DNA from: Sva-07 sp963698565
GTDB taxonomy: Bacteria > Actinomycetota > Acidimicrobiia > Acidimicrobiales > Ilumatobacteraceae
DNA: 64,000 bases
Reading direction: 5' to 3'
NCBI GenBank assembly: GCA_963698565.1
Contig: CAVORH010000011.1
Coordinates: 89,277-153,276 of the forward strand
Position 1 is the stretch's first letter, and each line of letters starts with the position of its first letter. Positions 1 to 6,487 of this stretch are shown one piece after another. Under the pieces are notes generated by a model. It was not told the DNA's origin and ran no database searches. It saw only the letters and a list, made by a program, of their open reading frames with translations. The translations under genes were made by a program, and so were the position numbers.

Positions 1-265
1 CGACGTCCTCGACGGCGCAGGCCAGGACGTACAGCTCGTCGTGGAGCGCATCGAGTTCGGTTCGCGCCACGACGAGTTCGTTCTCGCTCAGCTCGAGCTC
101 CCGTGCCCGCTGGCGCGCCACCCAGTCCCACTGGCGGCATCGCTGGGAACAGAACGCTCGGGGCCGCCCGGGACCCGATCGCGCGGGCAGCGCTCGACGA
201 CACCACCGGCAGTGCCCCACAGGTTCCGGCGCTCCACTCCCCTCGGTTGCCGGTGATTTCGTCAT
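1..265 (-). CDS. Partial small Cys4 (zinc-binding) protein, function unknown
   Basis: From an ATG at 265 the frame stays open for 88 codons to the window edge, so the C-terminus is missing. Cys19 and Cys22 (CRWC) and Cys39 and Cys43 (FCSQRC) form two pairs that could hold one zinc ion. An Arg/Gln/Glu-rich stretch that should be helical follows, ending in LYVLACAVEDV. Actinobacterial genomes carry many short proteins with this layout (Cys pair, RPR-x-F-C, helix), none with an assigned function as far as I know. The start codon lies inside an 18-bp perfect palindrome. The gene is divergent from the threonine aldolase gene 61 bp away. Zinc binding is inferred from Cys spacing only. Confidence 0.7.
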   Translation of the reverse strand, partial: MTKSPATEGSGAPEPVGHCRWCRRALPARSGPGRPRAFCSQRCRQWDWVARQRARELELSENELVVARTELDALHDELYVLACAVEDV

Positions 266-273
266 GACGAAAT
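256..273. promoter_or_regulatory. 18-bp perfect palindrome over a start codon (candidate operator)
   Basis: ATTTCGTCATGACGAAAT is identical to its reverse complement. The ATG of the leftward gene is in its centre, and the rightward gene starts 53 bp further on. A perfect 18-mer palindrome with an AT-rich edge in a roughly 68% GC region is a typical dimer-binding site; the cognate regulator is unknown. Confidence 0.45.
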
Positions 274-326
274 GATAGACGACCCGTTGGTGCGGAGACC
301 TCGATGGTCTGGGAGACTCGTGGGTC

Positions 327-1406
327 GTGAACCTGCCTCCATCCCCGACGAGTGCCTTCGCGAGCGACAACGCTGCAGGCGCCCACCCCGCCGTCCTCGA
401 CGCCATCGCTCGAGCCAACTCGGGTCATGCGCTCGCCTACGGCGAGGACGTACACACCCTCGAGTGCTCCGATCGCTTCCGTGATCTCTTCGGGGCGCCG
501 GTGACGACGCGGCTCGCATTCAACGGCACCGGGGCCAACGTGCTTGCGCTCGCAACACTGCTGGGATCGCTTCCCGGCGCCCATCACGGCGTCGTGTGCA
601 CCGACTGGGCGCACATCGCAGTCGACGAGACCGGTGCGCCCGAACGGGTGTTGGGTGCGAAACTGATCGATCTCCCCTCGGCCGGCGGCAAGCTCGTGCC
701 CGAGCAGCTCGTCGACGTGGCCGCCGTTCAGGGCGTGCAGCACCACGTGCAACCCGGCGTGGTGTCGATCACCCAGGCCACCGAGCTCGGCACGCTCTAC
801 ACACCCGACGAGATCGCAGCGTTGTGCGACCAGGCGCACGCCCTCGGGATGCTCGTGCACCTCGACGGAGCTCGCATCGCCAACGCCACGGCCGCGTTGG
901 GAGGCACTCGCAGTGCCCTGCGCTCGTTCACGATCGACGCCGGCGTCGATGCCGTGAGCTTCGGTGGCACCAAGAACGGCTTGCTCGGCGCTGAAGCCGT
1001 GGTGTTCCTGAATCCGGCCTGCGAAGCCGGCTCGCAGTACATCCGCAAGCAGGTGACCCAACTGTCGTCGAAGATGCGCTACCTCGCGGCCCAGTTCAAC
1101 GCCGTGCTCCACGACGACCTGTGGATCGATCTGGCCGCGCACGCCAACGACATGGCCACCGAACTCCACCGCCTCACCGTCGACATCCCCGGAGTCGAAC
1201 TGGGCGACCCTCCGGCGGTCAACAGCGTGTTCCCGCGCCTCCCCCCGGAGTGCATCGCCCCGCTCCGAGACTGGTGCTTCTTCTGGGACTGGGACACCAG
1301 CCGACACGAAGTGCGGTGGATGACCGCGTGGGACACGACCGTCGACGACGTGAAGACCTTCGCCGCCGGCGTCGAGACGATCGTCGGAGTGCGATCGGCC
1401 GGATGA
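327..1406 (+). CDS. ltaE: Low-specificity L-threonine aldolase (PLP, beta-eliminating lyase family)
   Basis: This 359-aa cytoplasmic fold-type I PLP enzyme should cleave L-threonine or L-allo-threonine to glycine and acetaldehyde. The family opening appears as ASDNAAGAHPAVLDAI near residues 12-27. HLDGARIANA around residue 180 is the PLP-contacting Asp/Arg region. SFGGTKNGLLG places the Schiff-base lysine at Lys216. Length matches the family (about 340-360). GTG at 327 is chosen because it lies just before the first conserved segment; no strong ribosome-binding site precedes it. It is transcribed away from the small zinc protein, probably under the palindrome at 256-273. Other members act on related beta-hydroxy amino acids, so exact specificity is open. 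Confidence 0.9.
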   Translation: MNLPPSPTSAFASDNAAGAHPAVLDAIARANSGHALAYGEDVHTLECSDRFRDLFGAPVTTRLAFNGTGANVLALATLLGSLPGAHHGVVCTDWAHIAVDETGAPERVLGAKLIDLPSAGGKLVPEQLVDVAAVQGVQHHVQPGVVSITQATELGTLYTPDEIAALCDQAHALGMLVHLDGARIANATAALGGTRSALRSFTIDAGVDAVSFGGTKNGLLGAEAVVFLNPACEAGSQYIRKQVTQLSSKMRYLAAQFNAVLHDDLWIDLAAHANDMATELHRLTVDIPGVELGDPPAVNSVFPRLPPECIAPLRDWCFFWDWDTSRHEVRWMTAWDTTVDDVKTFAAGVETIVGVRSAG

Positions 1407-1436
1407 GCGGCCGCAGCATTTAGTTGGCACATACAA

Positions 1437-1465
1437 TTGACTCCACGGTCGATTCGATTTATCCT
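1437..1465 (+). promoter_or_regulatory. Sigma-70-type promoter for whiB-rbsK
   Basis: TTGACT at 1437-1442 and TATCCT at 1460-1465 are separated by exactly 17 bp, an excellent housekeeping promoter. It lies in an AT-rich dip about 75 bp before whiB, just after the threonine aldolase stop. Confidence 0.7.
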
Positions 1466-1541
1466 CTCGCTCCGCAGGGCCTGAACAACCCAGCGTGAAA
1501 CCAGCCGGGGGAAGATGATCAACCGCACGGGGGTGTGTGCA

Positions 1542-1844
1542 ATGTCTGCAGTCGAGTTCTCGATCGATCGGATCCAGTCCGAAGACGATTGGATGCGTCG
1601 TGGTGCCTGCAAGGGCCTCACTCACCTGTTCTTCCCCGCCGCTGCCGAACGGCCGCAGGCGCGTGAGCGTCGAGAAGCTGCCGCCAAGGAAGTGTGTGCG
1701 AGCTGCTCGGTGCAGGCTCAGTGCGTGTCCTTCGCCCGGCAGCACCACGAGTACGGCTTCTGGGGCGGCGAGTCCGAGGACGAGCGCCATGCCGCCGGTT
1801 TCCGCCTGATCGCTCCGATCGGCATCCGGGCCCGAGCGAGCTGA
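1542..1844 (+). CDS. WhiB-family iron-sulfur transcriptional regulator
   Basis: This small cytoplasmic regulator is of the actinobacteria-specific WhiB-like (Wbl) type, which binds a [4Fe-4S] cluster and usually contacts the main sigma factor. Counting from ATG 1542 (100 aa), the four cluster cysteines are Cys23, Cys52, Cys55 and Cys61 with the invariant C-x2-C-x5-C tail. The turn GFWGGESEDER follows. A GGGGG stretch 8 nt upstream supports this start; an earlier in-frame ATG at 1515 would add nine residues but has a poorly spaced site. A TTGACT/TATCCT promoter precedes it. The ribokinase GTG begins directly after its stop, so the two are probably co-transcribed. The paralogue class cannot be set from this short sequence. 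Confidence 0.93.
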   Translation: MSAVEFSIDRIQSEDDWMRRGACKGLTHLFFPAAAERPQARERREAAAKEVCASCSVQAQCVSFARQHHEYGFWGGESEDERHAAGFRLIAPIGIRARAS

Positions 1845-2714
1845 GTGTTCGACGTCGCCGTCGTCGGCAGCGTCAACCTCGACCTCGTCGCCACGACACA
1901 CCGGCTCCCCGGGCCGGGTGAGACCGTCGCCGGCATCGGCTACGCCGAACACGCCGGTGGCAAAGGATTGAACCAGTCGGTCGCTGCCGCTCGATCGGGC
2001 GCCTCGGTGGCGTTGATCGCAGCAGTGGGCGACGACGACGCCGGTCGACAGCTTCGAGCGGTCGCCGCCGCCGAAGAGATCGACGTCTCGACGATTGCCG
2101 TCGTTGCCGGGCCCACCGGTCGAGCACTGATCACGGTCGACGATCGAGCGGAGAACTCGATCGTGGTGGTGCCGGGGGCCAACGCGTTCGTGCGTGCCGA
2201 CGCCCTGGTCGATGCTCGCGTCGTGGTCGCCCAGCTCGAGATCCCGATCGAGACCGTGATCGCGGCGTTCCGAGCAGCCCGGAGTCGCGGCGGTCGTACG
2301 ATCCTCAACCCTGCCCCTGCTCGGCCGCTGCCCGACGAGTTGCTCGATGTCTGCGATGTCGTGATCCCCAACGAACACGAGTTGGCCCTGATCGGGGGCT
2401 CGGACACGCTCTTCGAGCGCGGAGCCACCGCCGTCATCACCACGATGGGCGCGGCCGGGGTCTCGGTCTCGGAGCGAGCGGGCGCCGTCGTCGAGGAGTG
2501 GATCCAGCCGGCGTTCGAGGTCACTCCGGTCGACACCACCGGTGCCGGTGACGCATTCTGCGGCGCCCTCGCAGCCCGGCTCGCCGCCGGCGACGGACTT
2601 CGTCTGGCAGTTCGCTACGCAGCCGCTGCAGGGGCGCTGGCGACCACGACGGCCGGCGCGGTCCCGTCACTCCCCCACGCGTCGGACATCGAACGTCTCG
2701 TCACTCGAGGGTGA
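1845..2714 (+). CDS. rbsK: Ribokinase / PfkB-family sugar kinase
   Basis: The 289-aa protein phosphorylates a sugar, probably D-ribose to ribose-5-phosphate with ATP. PfkB signature 1 is present (GGKGLNQ at residues 38-44, after VVGSVNLD near the start), and so is signature 2 (DTTGAGDAFCG, catalytic base Asp236). Length is typical of ribokinases. The GTG start abuts the whiB stop TGA with no gap, which implies translational coupling to a redox-sensing regulator; no transporter or ribose regulator is adjacent. Substrate is inferred from overall resemblance to RbsK; adenosine kinases and other PfkB kinases share the motifs. Confidence 0.88.
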   Translation: MFDVAVVGSVNLDLVATTHRLPGPGETVAGIGYAEHAGGKGLNQSVAAARSGASVALIAAVGDDDAGRQLRAVAAAEEIDVSTIAVVAGPTGRALITVDDRAENSIVVVPGANAFVRADALVDARVVVAQLEIPIETVIAAFRAARSRGGRTILNPAPARPLPDELLDVCDVVIPNEHELALIGGSDTLFERGATAVITTMGAAGVSVSERAGAVVEEWIQPAFEVTPVDTTGAGDAFCGALAARLAAGDGLRLAVRYAAAAGALATTTAGAVPSLPHASDIERLVTRG

Positions 2715-2868
2715 CCCGTCCGATGGTCACGTGACGTGGCCACCGGCGACGCACTGTGACGGACGACTCCTTGCGCGCCCGCGGGGAGTCACCTACGGTC
2801 GACGACAGCTGGTCGGGGGGCCAGTTGTCTCCAGCGTCTGCTGGGGTCGACGAACCGGGAGGTTCACC

Positions 2869-4647
2869 ATGTCCAGTCTTCAGTTCAGCGCGCCCGTGCA
2901 TCGGGGCCGACGGCGAGCAATCGGAGTTGCGGCGGCCTTGCTCCTCCCGCTGCTGGTCCTGCCCCACCACTCGGCCTCGGCCGGTGACAACGGCAACGAT
3001 CACGGCAAGAAGGAGAACGACCACGGCCGCAAGGGGAAGGACCACGGCCGCCACGACGACAGAGGCTCCGATCCGGTGTTCGCGGACGGCGGTGTGCTGG
3101 CCGGCTCGACCAACGGCATCTCGTTCGCCCCCGATGGCACCCTCTACGTCGCCAACGTGTTCGGTTCGACGATCACGCAGATCGATCCCGACACCGGTGA
3201 GGTCCTGAGCAGGCTGACCGCGGCAGACAGTGTCTTCTTCCCGGACGACGTGCTCGTCGCTCCCGACGGCACGATCTACTGGACCGAGATCGCGCTCGGC
3301 AACGTGTTCAAGAAGCCGGTCGGCGAGCCGGCGTTCCCGTTGTTGCCCGGCTTGTTCGTGACACCGGGCCTCAACAGCGCGAACCCGCTGGCGCTGGCCG
3401 ATGACGGCAGGCTCTTCGCTGCCGGCTGCTACGGCGGGGACGACAACTCCTTCGTCGAGATCGACAACGACGGCAGCGACGGCTACGCCGGAATCACGAA
3501 CGTGCTGTTCGGCCCCGTTCCGGACTGCGCCTCGAACGGGATGTCGTGGCAGGACGGATTCTTGTACTCGCCGCAGCCGTTCGGCGACGAGGTGGTGCGT
3601 GTCGACCCCGACACCGGAGACAGGACGCCGGTGACCACCGGCTGGCCGGTGCCGATCGGAACCGCCTTCGGCTCCGACGGCGCGCTCTATGCCGTTGCCC
3701 AGGGCATCGGCGAGGTGGTGCGGATCGACCTCGGCAACGGCGACACTGCGAACAACCGCACGGTGCTCGCCGAGATCCCCGTCGCCTGGGCCGACAACAT
3801 CGCCGTGCTCCCGGTCGACGGCGAGCCCGACCGCATCTTCGTCTCGAGCGCGACCGACTCGACGATCGTCGAGGTGATGGGCGATGGCGAGCTCCGCACC
3901 GTGGTCCCCGGCCAGTTCCAGTTGCCGCTCGGCGTGAACGTGATCGGCAACACGCTGTACACGACCAACTCGAGCCAGATCGTCGGGTTCGATCGCAGCA
4001 CCCGAGAGCAGACCAGCGTCTTCCGGGCGCCGTTCGGGTTCGGGTATCCGTTCGCCGTCAGTTCCGTGGCCTGGGGCCAGAACCTGGTGCTGATGTCGGC
4101 GTTCGATGGCGGGATCACACTCTGGGACCCGGTTGACAACGTTGCACTCGCCCAGGGTCCCGTACCGGTGTTCCCGATCGACGGAGAGCCGTTCAAGGGC
4201 GACTTGATCGTGACGACGGCAGCGCCGGACGGGTCGATCTACCGATTGGGGTCGGACCTCGCGCCGATCGAACTCGTTGCGAACGTGCCGGGTGCGACGG
4301 GACTCGCCGCCAAGGGTGGCGACGTGTACGTCGCCGACGGTGACGACGGCACCATCGTGCAGATCATCGACAACCGCCGGACGCTGGCAGCGCCGGTCAC
4401 GGTGTTCGATGGGCTCGACTCGCCCGAAGGGATCGACATCAAGGGCAACGTGGTGTACGTCGTGGAGGGCGGGTCGGAGACGCTGACCAGCATCGACATG
4501 AGGAACGGCAAGCGCACGACGATCGCAACCGATCTCGGGTTCCAGGGGCCCTTCCTCTTCCCCTTCGGCTACCTGAACAACGTGACGGTTGCCGGCAACG
4601 ACATCTACGTCAACGCCGACCGCCGAAACGTGATCTACGAGTTCTGA
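2869..4647 (+). CDS. Secreted NHL/beta-propeller protein, ScyD/ScyE-like
   Basis: A 592-aa exported protein. The N-terminus is basic (RGRRR), then a hydrophobic core (VAAALLLPLLVLP, about residues 20-34), an Ala-Ser-Ala cleavage area, then a hydrophilic linker with repeated DHGKK/DHGRK/DHGRH motifs at about 43-60. The remainder is repeated blades of the type GTLYVANVFGSTITQIDPDTGEV, as in SMP-30/NHL propellers and actinobacterial ScyD/ScyE-family proteins. ATG 2869 follows GGGAGG by 6 nt. The frame stays open further upstream (to 2542) but that part overlaps ribokinase and is not credible. A strong hairpin follows the stop. Ligand and role are unknown. Confidence 0.82.
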   Translation: MSSLQFSAPVHRGRRRAIGVAAALLLPLLVLPHHSASAGDNGNDHGKKENDHGRKGKDHGRHDDRGSDPVFADGGVLAGSTNGISFAPDGTLYVANVFGSTITQIDPDTGEVLSRLTAADSVFFPDDVLVAPDGTIYWTEIALGNVFKKPVGEPAFPLLPGLFVTPGLNSANPLALADDGRLFAAGCYGGDDNSFVEIDNDGSDGYAGITNVLFGPVPDCASNGMSWQDGFLYSPQPFGDEVVRVDPDTGDRTPVTTGWPVPIGTAFGSDGALYAVAQGIGEVVRIDLGNGDTANNRTVLAEIPVAWADNIAVLPVDGEPDRIFVSSATDSTIVEVMGDGELRTVVPGQFQLPLGVNVIGNTLYTTNSSQIVGFDRSTREQTSVFRAPFGFGYPFAVSSVAWGQNLVLMSAFDGGITLWDPVDNVALAQGPVPVFPIDGEPFKGDLIVTTAAPDGSIYRLGSDLAPIELVANVPGATGLAAKGGDVYVADGDDGTIVQIIDNRRTLAAPVTVFDGLDSPEGIDIKGNVVYVVEGGSETLTSIDMRNGKRTTIATDLGFQGPFLFPFGYLNNVTVAGNDIYVNADRRNVIYEF

Positions 4648-4662
4648 CCACGATCGAAGTGC

Positions 4663-4701
4663 GGCGCGGCACCCCGGCGTGACGAGCCGGGGTACTGCGC
4701 C
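4663..4701 (+). terminator. Intrinsic-type terminator hairpin after the propeller gene
   Basis: ACCCCGGC (4671-4678) and GCCGGGGT (4686-4693) form a perfect 8-bp stem with a 7-nt loop, extended by GGCGC (4663-4667) with GCGCC (4697-4701). It starts 16 nt after the stop codon. No T-run follows, as is common in actinobacteria. Confidence 0.65.
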
Positions 4702-4790
4702 GTGCCAGCACCCGGTCGTCTGCGGTCAGATCGATGCTCGAGCGGTCGACCGCGAGATGGAGTGGGCTCCCACGTGCCGTCACGTCGTGG

Positions 4791-4994
4791 TCACACCGGA
4801 ACGCACAGTTCCCAGATCCAGAGGCTCGGCAGGCCGGTCAGCGCCGCTCGGGCGGCGTCGGGATGGAACGCAGCGGAGGGGTCACCGTCGATCTGCTCGT
4901 CGGTGAAGGGAGCCTCGGTGCAGTTCACCACCGACAGCCCGGCATGCCGGAACGCTGCGAGCCAGGTCGAGGCGCTGTGGCGGTGGTTGCGCAC
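4791..4994 (-). pseudogene. C-terminal remnant of a SAM-dependent methyltransferase
   Basis: A 67-codon leftward frame beginning at GTG 4994 resembles only the last part of class I SAM-dependent methyltransferases. It contains WLAAFRHAGLSVVNCTEAPF and then AALTGLPSLWIWEL, the usual tail in which an AGL-x-V strand is followed by a short lid. No SAM-binding N-terminal domain lies upstream: the frame soon runs into the hairpin at 5013-5055 and then prmA. It is probably a decayed fragment. The 412-bp gap from 4648 to 5059 holds nothing else apart from the two hairpins. The family call rests on general resemblance and is tentative. Confidence 0.4.
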
Positions 4995-5012
4995 AGACCG
5001 GGGTCGTTCGAG

Positions 5013-5055
5013 GCGATGAGTTTCGGCGCGACCTGTGCGCGCCGAGACTCATCGC
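5013..5055. terminator. Long hairpin after prmA, GCGATGAG/CTCATCGC type
   Basis: GATGAGTTTCGGCGCG (5015-5030) pairs with CGCGCCGAGACTCATC (5038-5053) with one G-T-type mismatch and a 7-nt loop; GC on either side extends the stem. It begins 5 nt past the prmA stop and probably ends the gamma-CA/prmA transcript. The outer stem recurs at 26281 and 32687. Confidence 0.65.
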
Positions 5056-5059
5056 GCGG

Positions 5060-5890
5060 TCACCGGGACGTGGGGTGGGCGAGGGTGACGGCCGCCCAGC
5101 CGTCGAGGACGTCGGTGTGTTCGACGACCATCGGCGCGAGGGCGGCGACCACGTGGTCGTGGCGGTCGGCGAGGATGCCGCTGATCACGAGCCGCCCCTC
5201 GGATGCCGTCAGCCGTTGCAGGTCGTCGGCGAGTTCGACGAGCGTCGGGGCGAGGATGTTGGCCACGACCAGGTCGTGGGCCCCATCGAGGTCGGCAGCA
5301 GGTGTGGTGTCCACCACGATCCGGTCTGCGACGCCGTTGCGGATCGCATTGGCGCGGGTGGCCTCGACGGCAGCCGAGGCAACGTCGACGGCCCGAACGG
5401 AGCGTCCACCGAGCATCGCTGCCATCACCGCGATGACGCCGGTCCCGCAGCCCACGTCGAGCACCGTGCAGCCGACGCCGAGGTGACGTCGGGCGGCCCG
5501 TAGCGAGAGCAACGTGGTGGGATGATCCCCGAGGCCGAACGCGCCACCGGGTTCGATCGCGATCGCGACGACCCCGTCGTCGAACACATGGTCCTGCCAC
5601 GCCGGAACAACGACCAAGCCGTCGTCGACCCACATCGGGCGTGCGAACTCGCGCCACGTGTCGGCGGGGTCGTCGGCCAGGTCGACGACACGGCTCGGCC
5701 AGCGACCGCCCAGGCGCTCGACCGCGCGGGCCACGGCGCCGGGCTCGTCTCCGACCGCTGTCCACAACTCGACCCGATCGACGGCGTCGGGGCACTGTCG
5801 TTCTTCGATCGCCCTCACGCCGAGTTGCCACAGCACGTCCGATGCCAGCTCGACCTCGCTGGACGCGACGGTGACGACGAAGGCCCGCAT
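5060..5890 (-). CDS. prmA: Ribosomal protein L11 methyltransferase
   Basis: The 276-aa cytoplasmic enzyme transfers methyl groups from S-adenosylmethionine to ribosomal protein L11. An N-terminal substrate-recognition part (residues 1-90) is followed by the PrmA signature GGAFGLGDHPTT near 114-125 (most members read GTGFGTGxHPTT), then SAM motif I LDVGCGTGVIAV near 144-155, and the catalytic-site motif VVANILAPTL, the family's NI(L/A)A loop. ATG 5890 overlaps the stop of the upstream gamma-carbonic anhydrase gene by one base (TGATG), so the two are one operon. The next feature downstream is a strong hairpin. Confidence 0.9.
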   Translation of the reverse strand: MRAFVVTVASSEVELASDVLWQLGVRAIEERQCPDAVDRVELWTAVGDEPGAVARAVERLGGRWPSRVVDLADDPADTWREFARPMWVDDGLVVVPAWQDHVFDDGVVAIAIEPGGAFGLGDHPTTLLSLRAARRHLGVGCTVLDVGCGTGVIAVMAAMLGGRSVRAVDVASAAVEATRANAIRNGVADRIVVDTTPAADLDGAHDLVVANILAPTLVELADDLQRLTASEGRLVISGILADRHDHVVAALAPMVVEHTDVLDGWAAVTLAHPTSR

Positions 5891-6408
5891 CAGTCCAGGC
5901 GCCGCAGACCGGTGCGGTATCCCACGATCCGCTCCACGTAGGCCGCTGCACTCCGCTGGATCAGCGTCAGATCGGCGCGCCCGGGCTTGATCACCGCCGG
6001 CGATCCGGCAGCGAGCGCTCCCGAGGGTACGTCGACGTCGTTGAGCACCACGGAGTTCGCGGCGACGATCGCACCGGATCGGACCACCGAACGGTGCAGC
6101 ACCATCGCGGCGTTGCCGATCAGCACGTCGTCTTCGATCGTGCACCCCTCGAGATGGATCAGGTGTCCCAGCACGCATCCGTCGCCCACGACCGTGGGCC
6201 ACTCGGGCGTGGTGTGGAGCACGGCGTTGTCCTGGACGCTCGTACGCGCTCCGATTCGGATGTCGCCGCCATCACCGCGGAGCACCGCTCCGGGCCACAC
6301 CGACGACTCCGGCCCGATGGTGACCGAACCGATGATCACCGCATCGGGGTGGACGAACGCCGAGGAGGCGATCGTGGGTTCGAGGTCTTCGAGTGCATAC
6401 ACGGCCAT
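5890..6408 (-). CDS. Gamma-carbonic anhydrase-like hexapeptide-repeat protein
   Basis: The 172-aa protein is a left-handed beta-helix of the YrdA/PaaY/CaiE group, trimeric in known members. Zinc-ligand histidines are in the expected places: one in SVQDNAVLH and two in CVLGHLIHLEGCTI. The hexapeptide register IGPES-SVWPGAVLRGD lies at the N-terminal side. Known relatives hydrate CO2 or act as thioesterase/transferase-like proteins, and many lack measurable CA activity, so activity is not certain. It is first in an operon with prmA and divergent from the 524-aa protein across 79 bp that hold an inverted repeat. Confidence 0.85.
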   Translation of the reverse strand: MAVYALEDLEPTIASSAFVHPDAVIIGSVTIGPESSVWPGAVLRGDGGDIRIGARTSVQDNAVLHTTPEWPTVVGDGCVLGHLIHLEGCTIEDDVLIGNAAMVLHRSVVRSGAIVAANSVVLNDVDVPSGALAAGSPAVIKPGRADLTLIQRSAAAYVERIVGYRTGLRRLD

Positions 6409-6415
6409 CGGCGGC

Positions 6416-6480
6416 ACGGTACCCGGCGGGTTCGGGCGACGCAGACTCGTTGGAGTTCTCCGGCTCGGAACCGGTACCGT
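6416..6480. promoter_or_regulatory. Divergent promoter region with inverted ACGGTACC/GGTACCGT
   Basis: ACGGTACC (6416-6423) and GGTACCGT (6473-6480) are exact reverse complements about 50 bp apart, each close to one of the two divergent start codons (6408 and 6488). TTGGAG at 6450 could serve as a -35, with TACCGT as -10 only a few bases before the ATG, which would give a leaderless transcript. Operator function is inference. Confidence 0.35.
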
Positions 6481-6487
6481 TGCCGGA

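Noticed and set aside
2542..2868. Upstream extension of the propeller gene
   Set aside because: It overlaps ribokinase in another frame; the signal peptide and the GGGAGG site fix the start at 2869.
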